A stretch of 64,000 nt of DNA from contig BGZK01000884.1 in the NCBI GenBank assembly GCA_005406025.1, forward strand, positions 124,001-188,000. The letters are read 5' to 3'. Shown in pieces: positions 1 to 12,888 of the stretch. Below the pieces are notes generated by a model, which did no database searches, was not told the origin of the DNA, and saw only the letters and a program-made list of their open reading frames with translations. The DNA comes from Eumeta japonica. Taxonomy: Eukaryota > Arthropoda > Insecta > Lepidoptera > Psychidae. Position numbers and translations under genes: made by a program. Position 1 is the stretch's first letter. Every line of letters begins with the position of its first letter.

Positions 1-1270
1 GTTTACGGATCCAACTCATATTTCCTGTGATTCCTCAGCACTAGCACAAGCTATCGCTACATTCAGGGCGCTTCATATATGCTATGCTACATGAAGTGCT
101 TAATTTTCAATCGGTGTTTAGTTTAAGTTTTGCTGAGAATCCAATCAAAAATGAGTGTGAATATCATCGAATTAAATTAAATAATTATCATTTAAGACAC
201 TATTTTATTGGCTATGTTGCGGTCTTTCTTACAATGTAATATAACTGGCTAATTATTTTTTAACTAAAGACTACTAAAGAGTATCTTGCCAGTTGTTTTT
301 TTTTAAGAAAAGCATCTTTTTGATCGTATCTTTTTTAATCAGAAAGAAATTTACCGATTGGATTTCATTTCTGCTTGCATACTTTGAAAAACCAGCCAAT
401 TGCTATACAAAAATTTAATTTCTCACAATATCTCCAACATTTCGAATATTGAATTTCACGTGGCAACTCATAAATTATTGTCTTCTCGTCTTCCACTTGC
501 ACTAATTAAATTATCTACGATAACAACGCACATTTACATCGAACCCTGTTCCCTTATTCCTAAGGCCTAAATTCAACATTTCTAGGTTACAGTTACACAA
601 GTCAAGACCCTATTATAATTAATTGGGCTTTAGTTTGTGTGAATTCGAGGCCGGTCGACATCCGCACGCTGATGTGTCGTTGTTACACTTTCAAAGACAT
701 TCATAGTTTCATGTACTCTTAGAGCGTTCAGAACGAAAGTATTTAACTTTCTGTTTCAATTTAGTTATTATTATGTTCATTGCTTCCTACAATCACTAAA
801 TCATACTTCTACTAAATCACACTCTAGCCATATACATACCTTGCTCCATTAATTTAAAACGGATGAATATTTAGCGTCATGAAATATATATCATTTTCCT
901 TGAAGTGAAACACGTTTTGAACGCAATGCATGAGATTCTGATCTCAATAAAAATATACAATTCAAGTAAATGTAGCAAAATTTACAATTTCTTTTTTTTT
1001 TATTAAAAAGATTTAATGTCTAAAAATTTATATGTTTGTATATACACGTCTGTGGTACATACATAACGATGTGCCATACGAATTATTTACATTTTGGACA
1101 AGAAAAGATACATGAATATATGAGTATGGCATTTAAAATAATAAAGTTATTAAATTTCGACTCTAATTAAACGCTATTCCCGTTTTTCCGTGTATTATGT
1201 TGTGATTAATAATAAAAAAAAAATATTTCATAAAAATGATCTTCCAAAGCCTCGAAAAGTAAACGATCAG
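1..1270. other. AT-rich non-coding DNA, nothing recognised
   Basis: No ORF of useful length, no inverted termini and no recognised repeat. The stretch is AT-rich with homopolymer runs. I see no feature to annotate. Confidence 0.6.
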
Positions 1271-1276
1271 TTTTCA

Positions 1277-1430
1277 AAACGCACCGTCCGCGATACGTAA
1301 CGCGAATAGAAATACACGCGCCGGAACAATTCCGAAGGGTATAAGGTATTCCCCGCGGGCCGCAGACCGCGCCGGCAATAAAACGGGCGCGCGCGCCGGC
1401 TGCGGCCGGCCGGCCGGAGAGCTAGCTGTA
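1277..1430. other. CpG-rich patch in AT-rich DNA
   Basis: The sequence switches abruptly from AT-rich to very GC/CpG-rich DNA, with CGCG and GGCCGG runs near 1381-1420, then returns to AT-rich DNA. An 82-codon minus-strand ORF (1274-1522) crosses the patch. It is Pro/Ala/Arg-rich as expected from GC composition and has no motif, so I do not call a gene. Such patches can be promoters or conserved non-coding elements, but no TATA box, initiator or splice pattern settles this. Confidence 0.4.
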
Positions 1431-4400
1431 TTTTGCATTTTCTCAAATATCCTTGAAATGCTAACGTCGTACGTCCCGAGATATTGTGTTCTTTTTTTCT
1501 CTTCGGGTCGAGGTGGTTCCAATATATGAACTTGTAATCGCTAGATTTCTTTATACCTAACTATAACGCGATCGCGTTTTAATCGTTGTAAATGTATTTT
1601 TTGACGGCATGTAAAGATATTGCTGAAACTTAATAAGTTAAACACCTATATATATATACATACATTGAAAAGCAATATTCACATACATTTTAACGTGTGT
1701 CAGCTTATACCTTCAAATGCACCGATTTATTATAATACTGAGATACCTGTTCACGACCCCTCATAATCTTCTAAGTGTTTTGTAATTAACTATCAGTATT
1801 GAAACACTTTATGGCAAACCATATCGTTCGGAATTTCAAGTGATCTGATTATCAGAAAGTAGAAAAATAAAAATACACGTAGCTTGTACCGTTCAAACAT
1901 AGCAATAGTTACCGTAACAATATCTATTTACGTACACTCGACGACTTCACTACCTATTGAGACTTAGTATTTTGTTTATTTTCTGGAAATATTTCTTGTA
2001 AATAAATATTATGTAATATTTCTAATTTCGTTATTTAACACATTATTGGAAACGGAGATCTTATTGAATCACTCCTGTATCTGCTCTGTCCTGAGCCTCC
2101 CGAACGAAAAAAAAGGTTTCGATTTTGTGTACATATGAAATTAAGACCATAACAGCCATACGGGATAAATAAACGAATTTTCACTTAAGAGGGTAATTTT
2201 TGGTGCCAACCGAAAACTAAAGAATAGTTCAAGTGCACCGTGGGAGATATCAAATGAACAGATATATGAAAATCGACCGTCGCTTTTCCGTCCTTACCTT
2301 CAAAAGTCGAAACCTAATTTTTAAAAAAATCCGACATAATTACAGGGTATCAGTCATAATTTATAGAAAAGCCTTGACGAATATCGTAAGTCCTAATACA
2401 AGTAATGGAAACGCAAATATGAAGAAATGTGTATAAAATGTGCTACTTAATTTTACCGAGTAATGACAATGAGTACAAATGCACGGAACCCTCATTCACG
2501 CAAGTCCAAAACTCACTTGGAGAGATTTTTTACGTACACCTATTACAAGGTTCGATTGATTCACTGACTTTTTTTTGTATCTTCACTTTTTTTTGAAAAA
2601 TCATGTAAAAAGTAATTTTGAAATTATTGTTGTTGTTCTATTTCGAAATATTGTATTATCAAGAATTAATACTACAAAGTCGAGCTTATTCCTCAGGGGG
2701 GATAGGTAGAGACCACACTTGGTTATTACCTTTATAATTTATGATAACTTTCCATTATTGATAGTCATCAAACGTTTTATCCACCAGTTACAAATGCTTG
2801 TAATTTGATCTTTCTCTTATATATATCATCAATTCAATTTGTATGAGTTTTTGAAGGCTTCGAAAAGCGAAAACGAATATTTGCTGATACGTGCACCGCA
2901 CGCCCATACCGCAGTAAAAGGCCTACACACAGACAGACGCTTGTAAACGAACTATAAGAAAAAAGTAAGCAAATCTGGAGGAGTAATCGCTCCTACACTT
3001 TTACCTCTTACGATCTTTCGTCTCTCAGTCCCAAAAGTGTCGGTCGGACACTTTTTCTCGTGTGACTCCCATCTGCCAAACGCGGGATAAAGAACTTCGT
3101 TCCAAAATGTGGAAGATAATTTTCAACGTGATTGTTATACAGAGACAAGTAGATTTACGTAATCTATCACCTGTCCACTCTATTCCATAATATGCTACTA
3201 AAAAGCGATGGTACATTCAACTTCTGAAAAAAAAATTATCAGAAATTCCACCAGGAACTTGAGGAAATAGATCATCAATCGGGCAGACTGCTATAAAGGC
3301 GAACTTATGTTCGGCGATTTATTCAAAATTATGCCCTCCCATAAAATATCTTTCATTAAAAAGGGGTGAATCGTAAAGAAAAGACAGTTATGTCGGCCGA
3401 TCATTAGCCATAATTTATTTGAACTCGTTTCAACCGATAAATTTGCGTAACGGCTGAAATTTAACAGTGATATTGAAAATTTCCCTCTGACAAAAAGCTA
3501 TTATGAAGATTTTCGGCGAACTTCAGCCTTGTATTCTTTTAAGAGAATTTTCTTTTACGCGCCGTGCTCGCGGCCCGCTTACGTATTTCGGATTACGCGT
3601 TCATTTTTAAGGTCTAGCGTACGTGTGCGTAACATTTATTTTTAAGTAATTGTAAAAAAAAATCTTTTTAAATGTAAAAAAAGTACCAAACGTAAGAAAA
3701 TATCTTATGAAAAAAGTATACTAATCTATTCAGTCATAAAGTTGTGTCGCTGTATCCTATTTAATTGTCGTATACATTTATGGTTTTTTTATAATATTTT
3801 TAAATATAGGTACCTACTTATATTATCATTCTCACTAAAAATAAAAAAAATAACTGATATTTTAACGATTTTCTTCTAATTTAATTACGATTCGATAGGA
3901 ACATAATAAGTACAAGTGAAATTTATATGTAACTGTAATATAACAGAAAGTAACTCGTATCAACTTCAAAAAAACATTTGCGAAATTGGTGAATATAATA
4001 TAAATAAACGTCTTATGGCAACATCATAGTAACTATTATAAAATCATGCGATATTTTATGTAATATTTAAGGGCAGTGTACATAAAGTTTTCAACATGAA
4101 TTCGACTTCTTAAAAAATGCTATATAATGATACTATCAATACCTTGTATTGGCCGATAAGCCTACAGCGAGTCGTACCAAAACATTTTATATTTCCAATG
4201 TAAAACGAATCCCGTTCAATTTTGTTTATACTGCCAGGGTACGTTATACGTGCAATTTCACTGAAACAACAATTTTGTTTATACCAACTTAAAAAATTTC
4301 TATGTAACAATATAGTGGATGATCCTTATAGTAACGTTAAATATTCCTATGAATTTAGCTGACGAGTCAAAGTTTTCCTCAATAAATGCAACATACTATT

Positions 4401-5509
4401 TATTATTTATTGCTGTAGTCAGCATCCATGATATGGAACAGTCAATTACAGCTAATAAAATGTTTTGATTGCTTACAACTTTATTTTTGTCGCATTACTC
4501 TTACATCATTGGACGATATCTAAATTGTCGAAGTCAGAAGAATTCCTCGAACTCATATTAAAACTATTTCAGACAGAAACTTCACTTTATGATGAGATCT
4601 CGGGCAACTCATAAGTATAGCGTAAAAGTGAACAGTAAAAAATAATTTTGATGATACGTGACTTTTGTTCATTTTGTGTTCTACATTACGTTTTACTCGT
4701 ACTTTATTGCGTTTGTGCAACCCAATTTTAATAACAAAAATAATTTACAAACATAAATCTTTTAGGCATTTTAAAAATTAAAAAATCCCATCTACATCTA
4801 TTGTCGCCTTAACTGGCGATCTGTCGCTTGTCATTATTTAAGCGTCCTGTATAACAAAGTTTTGGGGTTAATCTGAACTCTCTTAAACTTGTATTGGGCG
4901 AGTAATATTTTCAAACGAAGCACCTCATACAATAATATTACATTAAATATGTTTGTGTGATTAGATATTGCTTCGTTTTCAACATACATGATTTAAATGA
5001 CAGTCAATGTATGAAGAACTGTGTCATCATTTTTATAACATATCCGGTATTTGCTTGCTGTTAGTTATAATTAAACAGATTTAAATATAATAACCAGTAG
5101 TTTTTAATGAATATATAGCTATAAACACCGAAAATTAATAATCCGTATATATTAAAAATTAACGTAATCTTTATCTATCATTTATTAGAATATTTATTCT
5201 AATGACATTTTAATCACGTTGTATAATGAAAAAAAAAAACAAAACGAAATTTTATTAGCAAAATTATTTTTAGGAGAAGGCACATTTAAATTCAGTCCAA
5301 TGTACATTTATTAACTTCTGTACTTGACTCTGCCTTTGTAGACATAAAATGACGATATTTTGTTTTTGGTAGGATTTGTGTAAAATATGTTCTTATTGAG
5401 TGTCTACGTCCCAAATAGAGTAACTATACTAAATTTCAAGTAAATTGAACCTATAGTTTCGAATATCTCATGATGAGCCAGTCAGCCAGACAGTGGTATT
5501 TCGTTCATA
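1431..5509. other. AT-rich non-coding DNA, nothing recognised
   Basis: Only short, low-complexity ORFs occur, for example 2233-2436 (+), 3025-3216 (-) and 4110-4310 (-), none with a recognisable motif. Around 3805-3820 lies a 'taggtacctact' word, common in lepidopteran intergenic DNA. A small GC-rich spot sits near 3555-3625. No mobile-element termini were found. Confidence 0.5.
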
Positions 5510-5630
5510 TATACCGTATGGAATCCATCAAGCATCCTTCCACAAATATTCCTAATCTTTTCCTTTTTTAAAACAACTTAGCCAAATAAATCATAGTCAT
5601 TGAAGTAGCCGTTTCTGAGAAAAATAGTTA
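5510..5630 (-). repeat. Dispersed repeat, family C, copy 1
   Basis: On the minus strand this reads from an 'aacggctacttcaatgacta' block through an A-rich 'aaaaaaggaaaagatt' core to a 'gattccatacggtata' end. The same order of blocks occurs at 28,237-28,390 on the plus strand, and its second half at 6318-6390. Similarity over more than 100 bases in the same order makes chance unlikely. I associate such sequence with lepidopteran interspersed repeats but cannot name the family. Confidence 0.6.
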
Positions 5631-5912
5631 AGAATAAATACATGAAAATTTCACATCGAAAATCCTGTAAAAAAAACGTTCGTGATGCCACACGTCTCGC
5701 CTGCTTCCCCGATTCTACATTGCAACCTGAGGTGCCGGTGTAGGGACGCAGTTGGTAGCGTGATTTATGCGCGCTGGGTGGGAGCGTCCGTACGCGTACT
5801 TGACCTTAAACTCCACAATGTTCAACAACAAGTAGGTATTTTATTATTATAAGTGATACGTTTACAATATTGACGTTTTAAACTGAGACTGTATATGTTT
5901 AATATTTTTATT

Positions 5913-6242
5913 TTAATAACAATGCCCTTCACTGCTATCGAATATGCAAACATGATATAATGTTGGGGGTTTGCAGAGGTGACATTGTTGCGGCTTTAAG
6001 ACTTCATAGTGAAACTTATCCTGACAGTCAACAATCTGCAAGTCCGCAAGTAATATAGCCTGTTGTGTATCGTTTGCGTGATAATTTACCTTAGTTTTCA
6101 TAATACCTTCGGCTACCTGTATATCATTGACAACATCAAGTGTCAATTGTAGGTAAATGACTAGATGCCGCCGTGGGGCGTCGTGGGGCGGCGGCGGATG
6201 CTGCACGGTGCGCGGCGTACGCGCTTCAGCCTGGGCGAACAT
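5913..6242 (-). CDS. Hypothetical 109-aa ORF, unknown
   Basis: This is the longest ORF in the first 13 kb (ATG at 6242-6240, stop at 5915-5913). The first 27 residues are encoded by GC-rich DNA and are Pro/Arg/Thr-rich. The remainder comes from AT-rich DNA and looks more protein-like, with two Cys pairs near the C-terminus. An AATAAA-type word lies just downstream of the stop on the minus strand. No domain is recognised. The composition jump inside the ORF argues that the start is not a true coding start. It lies between inverted copies of repeat family C, so it could be a fragment carried by a mobile element or simply a chance ORF. Confidence 0.2.
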   Translation of the reverse strand: MFAQAEARTPRTVQHPPPPHDAPRRHLVIYLQLTLDVVNDIQVAEGIMKTKVNYHANDTQQAILLADLQIVDCQDKFHYEVLKPQQCHLCKPPTLYHVCIFDSSEGHCY

Positions 6243-6317
6243 TTACTAGGGTTTTATTTTAATTATTATTTATAAGCATATTTTCAATGATATATTTTTG
6301 TCATATTTACTTTGGAA

Positions 6318-6390
6318 AATTCGTTCTAAAAAAGGAAGAGATTGTGAATATTTTCAGAAAGATGCATGATCGATTTCATGCGTATAAATA
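6318..6390 (+). repeat. Dispersed repeat, family C, copy 2 (partial)
   Basis: It contains 'ctaaaaaaggaagagatt', then a 'gaatattt' and a 'gatcgatttcatgcgtataa' segment, matching in order the second half of the copies at 5510-5630 (-) and 28,237-28,390 (+). The first half of the family is missing here. It is inverted relative to copy 1, which is why the pair could be terminal repeats. Confidence 0.5.
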
Positions 6391-6527
6391 CATAAAAGAA
6401 AGTTAATACACTAGATAATACGCTATAAACTTGTATAAACCTATGTTTGGATATTGTACAAGTTTCGTTAAGTCTCATAGGATCACGTGTAAGCATATTG
6501 AAAGTTGACAATACTGTCTACTTATCC

Positions 6528-6602
6528 ATGGTCAAAACCGAACCCGGTACCTTCCAGTTTGAAGCCAATGCTTTTAACTACCGAGCCACCGCCGCCTAGA
6601 AA
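6528..6602 (-). repeat. tRNA-derived SINE head
   Basis: On the minus strand this reads 'ggtggctcggtagttaaaag', which fits a pol III A box, and about 35 bases later 'gtaccgggttcggttttgac', which resembles a degenerate B box. The spacing and the order A box then B box suit a tRNA-like SINE promoter. It does not fold into a full tRNA with an acceptor stem, so it is not a tRNA gene. Where the SINE body ends is not clear. Confidence 0.45.
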
Positions 6603-7089
6603 AATACCCACCGGCGAATTTAGGGGCTAATAAAGGGAACATCATGAGCATAAACCTCTGTTATGTTATAGCCGGTTCGCGCCGCGATATTCATGACTCC
6701 AGTAACTGTAAAATTAAAGCAGTTAATTCAGCATTAAATATTCAGATAGCTGGCAACATTAACGCTAATCCATCCCGTTAGAGGGAAAACTAACGACATT
6801 AGCAAACTACAAGGGAGGCTCTGATTTGTAACTTCCCATCTCGAAAACTTGTACCGCGCCAGGACGAATTAATTGAAGGAGGGCCCACCGTAAAGTTAGG
6901 ATTTAAGCAACGTCGGACCGGCAGCGATGGCCGAGCCCGGATTGGCGGTTTAAGAATGGAGGGCGAGGGGCGGGGAGGTAGCAGGAGTAAGGACACTTGA
7001 TTATAAATTCAAAATTTAATGCAAGAGTAAGTTCCATACCTATTTATCAGTGAATCTTTAAAGCGTCATTTATTTACCAAATTAGGAAT
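6603..7089. other. Non-coding DNA with a GC-richer segment
   Basis: Positions 6660-7000 are somewhat GC-richer and contain a 65-codon minus-strand ORF (6799-6996) rich in Pro/Ser/Leu without motifs, which I regard as composition-driven. No repeat ends were recognised. Confidence 0.4.
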
Positions 7090-7104
7090 GCATTATTAAA
7101 AAAA

Positions 7105-8680
7105 AAGAAACACCGTACAAGTGCGAATAGGACTCGCACCCTGAGGGTTCCTTGAAAAATTTATTCTTTGTTTTAAAAAATTTTTCGAAAAATGTTTAAA
7201 ATGTGCGAATTTTCGCAAATCTACATTCGTCATAGCGGCAAGTTAAAAAATGTTTTCCAATACATCAGTCCATATCATGGCCCATTAATTTCTAAAGGCC
7301 AAAAAAAAAACCTTTTTTTACATGATATAACTACTATCGGTTTTTGCCTGTCTTTTCCTTACTCCTAGTGATAGACCCATACTCGTGCTAAATCTCTTTA
7401 TTTTAGGAAAATACGAAGTACCTTATATGTTTTGACTTACTTACGAAATATAAGGTGTAGATTTTTAACCGACTTAAATAAAAGGGATGGAAGTTCTCAA
7501 TTCGACTGTATTCTTTTGTTTGTATGTTACGCTGTATCATCGCCAATTGTGAACCGATTCCGAAACTTATTTTTTTGTTCGAATGGTCGTACTCTCAAGG
7601 TGGTCTCATTGTCATCAAGTCAGGATCTGATGATGAGAAAATCCCAGGGAAATCAAAGGATAAGCATTCTCATATATAGGCACGTATAGAATGTTTGAAC
7701 AACTATTTTAAGTTATTCAAGTATTTGCATCTGGGATTTACCATCTCATGCTTCTGAGTTGATGATGAAGCCACAGTAGTCCTAAACGGATAGAAGTTAG
7801 GGTATAATGATGCGATTTGTGAACAGAAACAACTCTTCAGTGGTTAATAGTAAACCTTCAAATTTGGAATCATTTAATCCGTTTTAATGAATCTTATACA
7901 CATTGGAAACAGGCTTTGATGATGAAATCTACAGTAGAACCCTTCAGCATTTAGCAGTAAACCCTTCGAGTTTGGGCTCATTCGTTTTGTATTGACGAGT
8001 CTTAATCATTACCCGCTGCAATAAAAGTCTGATTATGAAGCCAGGAGGTAGATATTGGAAATAAAATCAGTTATGTATAAAAAAGTAAAACTTTCCACTA
8101 AGAAGTTAAAATAAATTAAATTTTAGAAAAAGAAAAGCTGATTTGAAACCTTTAAACTAAAAAATATCGATAATAATATTTAAAGACAACAAAAGAAATT
8201 TACACTTAGAGAATTATCATTGAGTTTATATTTACAATAACTTTTGAAGTGTATTATTATTATTAAATTTGCTGTATAACTCATTTGCATTGGCATCTAG
8301 TCCAAAACATTTAATTAATTAAGTAAGTATTTTTAATATTTGAATAAAAATCATTTCATATATTAATATTGTTTGTCGGCTTTAAAAATTACTATTGTTG
8401 AATTTTTAATGTAAAATTCCATGAAGGCGCTCTTTATTTTTACTTATTTTTTTTTTGTAAAATTAGTTTATCTGATTGAGCTGATTTAGAAACTTGATTT
8501 TTTACAGTTCTAACAGAACGAAAACCTAAGCATTTGATATTAATTTTAATTTGATATCTCCACACGTTTCAGAGAAAAAGAATCCTGACACACAGACGGA
8601 CAGACAGACGGATAGAAGGATAGTGAAGTGATTCTGTAGAGGTTCTTTTCAAGGTATGGAACCTTTGAAATTATAGAGCT
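7105..8680 (+). repeat. Dispersed repeat, family D, copy 1 (interrupted)
   Basis: It begins with 'gtgcgaataggactcgcacc' and 'ctgagggttcc' at about 7121-7153. It ends at about 8395-8675 with a 'gatattaattttaatttgat' segment, a run of 'acagacggacagacagacgg' and a 'ggtatggaacc' end. The copy at 36,440-37,345 has the same head and tail in the same order (for example 'gatatcaatttcaacttgat' and 'ggtacggaaccc') but is about 600 bases shorter, so the middle here (about 7160-8390) appears expanded or replaced. The family is common in Lepidoptera. No coding function is visible; the 85-codon ORF at 7432-7689 has no motif. Confidence 0.5.
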
Positions 8681-8690
8681 TTTTCATTCC

Positions 8691-8693
<3 letters not shown>

Positions 8694-8753
<60 letters not shown>
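8694..8753. repeat. (TA)n microsatellite, about 30 units
   Basis: Uninterrupted alternating TA for about 60 bases directly follows the end of the family-D repeat. Length is likely to vary between individuals. Confidence 0.95.
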
Positions 8754-8756
<3 letters not shown>

Positions 8757-11517
8757 CTTTGTGTTATTATTTGCTACAGTTGGGAAACCGTGATTAATAT
8801 ATATTTACATATGTTTTAACCTCCTATGTTTTAAGATACCACAGTCCTTTATTTCAGGTTTAAGGGATGAACCTTAAACGCCTCACGCTGGCCAAATGCG
8901 GATTGGGGCCGTTGTCCCCAAAGTGATGACAACAAAGGCTCTCTTAGCTTAGCTTAGACGACGGTCTTAATTTATCTCAGGAGGCGGTCTTAGCCACTGA
9001 TTCTAACACCGTTTTGTCGCTCAACGATATCAGATGTGAAATATTTTTAATAATTACCACTGCCTGCCATACAACGGGCGATAAATTGATAATGCGATGT
9101 CGTATTTCAAATGTTACGTGCAACCGACGAAATAAAGATATTTTTGAGTTTTAATTTAAACTTGAACCTTTCACCGGTTCGCCTTTGTGCTGTGATATGC
9201 GACTGTCGAAGTAAATGATAACTATTACTATTATTACATGCAATGGGCAGTAATAAGTATTGAAATTGGCAGTGCACTACCATGCACCCAGACACTTGGC
9301 ATCCAGCTGTATAGAAATTTAATCTCACGGTCACATTCGCATTACCTTCTCAAGGCCGAATTGATTTACATCAAGTATAGCAAATTCTGACGTCGTCGCT
9401 TGATCCAAGGGATGAGACGGACAAAGGAATGAGCTTTTCGCGCTGAAATTTACCACAATCTCAGTTTTATGTTAGCCGTATTGAAAAATTCAAGCCAATC
9501 GCGTCCTGAACGGTGACTATAAAACACAGTCAATGTATAGAATAGCTTGTTAGGACGTGGTCATATTCGATAAAAAAACATCTATAAAAAACACATGTTT
9601 CTGGGTAAAATAAAAAATGTAGTATAGTCCGGTGCGTTATTGTAAATGGATAACGATGGAATCCGGCTATAATTAATGGATTTTAATGAGTTTTTAATTT
9701 TTGCAATTCAATTTAATGGCAAAAGTTTACCTATTGAACATTGTCACAATTTCGAAAATCCATAGACTAAGGAAAAAAATTTTAGGAATATCAAGGAAAA
9801 ATACAATTGTGGAATTCTCAACTATCTACTTTAAGAAATCAATAATTGCTATAGCTCGTGAGATTGTTTATAAAGAATATGTAAAAATTTGAACGTTTCA
9901 AAATATTGAACTGTGGCCGAAGCTCCATAAAATGACACAAATGAAAGATATTTTAAATAATATAAATACCCTCAATTTTTTTATATAATGTACTTTACCA
10001 ATAACTTATACTAAATAGTAATTGTTATAAATGTTAATGACGCAAATAATTATGAATTGTTGCTAATAGGATGATCATGTTAACTAATTATCATACCGTT
10101 TTGTTTTCGATGTCGTCGGTAATGTGATTGGCGGAGCATTCAAGCAACTGACTCCTTTACATCGTAGACGTGCTCTTAAAATCTTATTTTAAGTTCTTAA
10201 AGTTTATTTTTCTACATGCACAAGCAGAGCCACACCCAGTTTAACAAAGAAGAAAAAACCATTTTTAACAAATTATCAGAACTTGGCGGTATATTCACTA
10301 TGACTGGTGATAAAAGATGATCTATTTTTTCAATTCGCATTCGTTTGATGACCTCTCATGTCACATCTACAACTGCGCTTGTAAGTGAACTCTTTTTTAT
10401 GTGGTCTGAAACAGCACCGAGTGTAGGTAGCGATAAAATCGAGTTGGCACAGGTATTTTTAGTTGTAGATTTAAGATTAGCACATTTTTTCACTGTGAAT
10501 AGATAGCATTACCGATCATCTGTTGTAAAAATCTCTCATCCTTAATAACTATATAAGGGTAAACATAATTTAAAAAATATAAAGAACGAAATGTGGAATT
10601 ATTTTACTTTTTATTTATTATATGCTTACTTTAGACCTGGTTATACACCGCTGCAGAGTTAGGAATGCACGATGCAAGGTCCCTAGCACTGCCTCCTTAT
10701 TTGGTGTGCACAAAATTTGTTTGGCGCAGTTATAAGTACTAATTTCAAATTTTCAGGGACTTCTAGTCTAGGGAGCTAGTCACCGTTTCAGTCTTTGCCA
10801 ATTTTTTTAATTTGTAAATGTTGTATGTCTTTGTTAAGTTAATTTTAAAAAAGTTATACTTATCTTTATTTTATTTTTTTGGGAGGGTCGAATAAAGAAT
10901 TATTTATTTATTGTATTTATTTATTTAAATATATTGTAATAGAAGTAACGTCATTTTTATGGAAGTACAAAAAAAGTAAAGAAAAGCAGGAAAATTTCAA
11001 AGTGGAAGTTTTTCACTGTTCAGTTTAAGAAATTAAAGAAGTCGGGAAAACATTCCAATCATGTAATTTTAATTGGATTCTCAAGTATAAACCTAATTGC
11101 ACTGGACTAGTAATGGAAATGAGATTAAATATTTTAATTAACAATCTGAAAACAAGTAATAATTATTAGATTTGTTAAGTAAAATAAAAATCGAGCAGTA
11201 ATATAAATTTTAATTAAACCGTATAAAATTAAACTAAATGAATCAATTAGACTGTTAAAAAAATTACCATTCAATGCCACAGTAAATTTAGATATTTTGA
11301 AATACTCCTTTTTTGAATCTTTTAAAATGTTACGCTATTATAAAATGAAGAATTGCAATGACAAACTATAAATAATATTTAGTATTTAGAAGACGACTGT
11401 CGTCATGTGGTCATTGCGTTACTTACGAATCAAAAACCAACCAATTCCATTCCCGGCTATAAAAAAATTGTGGTAAGTTTTACACTTAAGTTGAATTGTA
11501 AGTGTGTGTAAGTACAA
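8754..11517. other. AT-rich non-coding DNA with weak repeat traces
   Basis: No gene is supported. Around 8880-8950 a 'cctcacgctggccaaatgcg' segment resembles conserved words in lepidopteran retroelement debris, but it cannot be assigned. Near 10,885-10,930 a 'gaataaagaattatttattt' tail resembles the 3' end of a LINE copy. Small ORFs at 9107-9334 (-) and 9701-9892 (+) are AT-driven and without motifs. Confidence 0.4.
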
Positions 11518-11740
11518 AAAGGGCAGTGGTGGTGCATTGACTAACAGCATCGCCATCGAACCAGAAGGTACCGATTTCGATTCCGACCACAAAAGAATTG
11601 GTAACGGTGGTAGTTAGCAGCTTCCGTGTGCATTCGGTCAGAGTGGAAGGCTCAAGGTACAAACATCTCAACCTGAAATAAAAAGGGTTGTGGAAGAATA
11701 TTGGAAGAATACGCTTCAACGGTGGGATAGTCGAAGACTA
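11518..11740 (+). repeat. tRNA-derived SINE
   Basis: At 11,527-11,590 there is an A-box-like 'ggtggtgcattgactaacag' followed by a B-box-like 'ttcgattccgacc' after about 35 bases, the layout of a tRNA-derived pol III promoter. The following 150 bases (to about 11,740) would be the SINE body, but I saw no second copy in this window and the 3' end is a guess. The 77-codon minus-strand ORF here (11,486-11,719) is a by-product. Confidence 0.45.
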
Positions 11741-12883
11741 AACACTACGACGACGCATCAGTAGTCGATCCCGAACTTAATCGCCGTATTCGGGAAGGCG
11801 ATCTCTGACAACTGCCAACTTTCACTGGACCGGCGCAAAGGGCCAACGGATCTGGGACCTCAATTCGAAAGAAATCGTAACTGGATAATATAAGCCCGTC
11901 ACCGAATTATAGAATCGGCATCTATCCCTTTTTCGTTTGTAGGTGGTTTCTATTAATTTCCATTATCAGGAAGACTGTAAAGATACAAAAATTGAGCAAA
12001 AATAAAATATAGTATTTTAGTATATGTGCTTTAATTTATGTTTTAATCGTTTTATGTATAATTGGAACGATCTATATGTAAGCACTCGTTAAATATTTTA
12101 ATGAAGTATATTGCTTTAATTTTATGGAATATGAAACTATCGATAACGTGTCTTTAACACAGATTATGAACGTCACTATAACGGTTATGTGTCACTATAA
12201 CGAGTTTAGTCCCTGCTGCGATGAATTATTCAAGATTTATTGTTTTTATAATTGTATCCACTAAAGATATCTGTTTGAAATTGTAGGTAATACCATCTTT
12301 GTATACAAGAAATTAAGCTGATAAATTTATCAACGTTAAAACCACAGCATTTATAAGGATGGAATTTTGTCCAAGGCTAAGTTTTATAATGTAGCCAAAC
12401 TCTTCCAGCAGGGTTCTGCAAATTACATTCCTAAGAGACTGAAAAAAGAAGAATAGGAAAATATATATGCAAATAGGTTACTTTTAAGTAACGATTATAA
12501 AACAATAGTATTTGAAGACTTGTTACAGATAAAAAAATGAGTGTAATCAAGATATGGAAAATTTTATCCTTAAAAGATTAAAGTGCATGGTGAGAGAATG
12601 CATTATATGGAAGTTCTTTTAATTGGGATGAATATAAAACAGGATCGGGATTGGAAATTAGAAGACGACCCGAAGAGGATCAAACAGTAAAAGGGATATT
12701 GAAATCGAAAACAGAACCAGAATCCGGTTTATGATTGACACATAGATTATTCGCTAATCAAGACAATAACATGAAGATATTCATTTTAAAATGAATTCAT
12801 TGGGCGTAGACTCATACGAACGAAACCGCGCGCGAAAGTTAGTCTCTATTATTAAAATTCTTTCTGGAAAAAGTGCCGACTTT
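11741..12883. other. Non-coding DNA, weak degenerate repeat
   Basis: No gene is visible. Around 12,640-12,730 a run of 'gaatcgg', 'gaaatcg' and 'gaacc' words recalls the degenerate GATTC-type repeats seen elsewhere in the window (22.4, 26.2, 39.3 and 57.5 kb). The 80-codon ORF starting at 12,791 runs into the copia LTR and is not a gene. Confidence 0.4.
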
Positions 12884-12888
12884 ATAAT
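12884..12888. repeat. Target-site duplication ATAAT, left copy
   Basis: ATAAT directly precedes the 5' LTR, and the same five bases follow the 3' LTR at 17,022-17,026. A 5-bp duplication is usual for copia-type integrases and confirms both LTR boundaries. Confidence 0.9.

Larger units (their letters stand above)
5510..6390. mobile_element. Putative inverted-repeat-bounded element enclosing a 109-codon ORF
   Basis: The left end (5510-5630), reverse-complemented, and the right end (about 6318-6390) are diverged copies of one repeat. Both contain an 'aaaaaaggaa-agatt-gaatatt' core and then a segment ending in 'ttccatacggtata' (left) or 'tttcatgcgtataaa' (right). They lie in opposite orientation, like terminal inverted repeats. 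A third copy lies at 28,237-28,390 (+), so this is a dispersed family. The interior holds a GC-rich block and the ORF at 5913-6242. No target duplication was identified. It may be a non-autonomous DNA transposon or two independent repeat insertions flanking unrelated DNA. Confidence 0.35.

Noticed and set aside
6528..6602. tRNA gene on the minus strand
   Set aside because: A- and B-box-like words exist, but no acceptor stem or full cloverleaf; a SINE head fits better.
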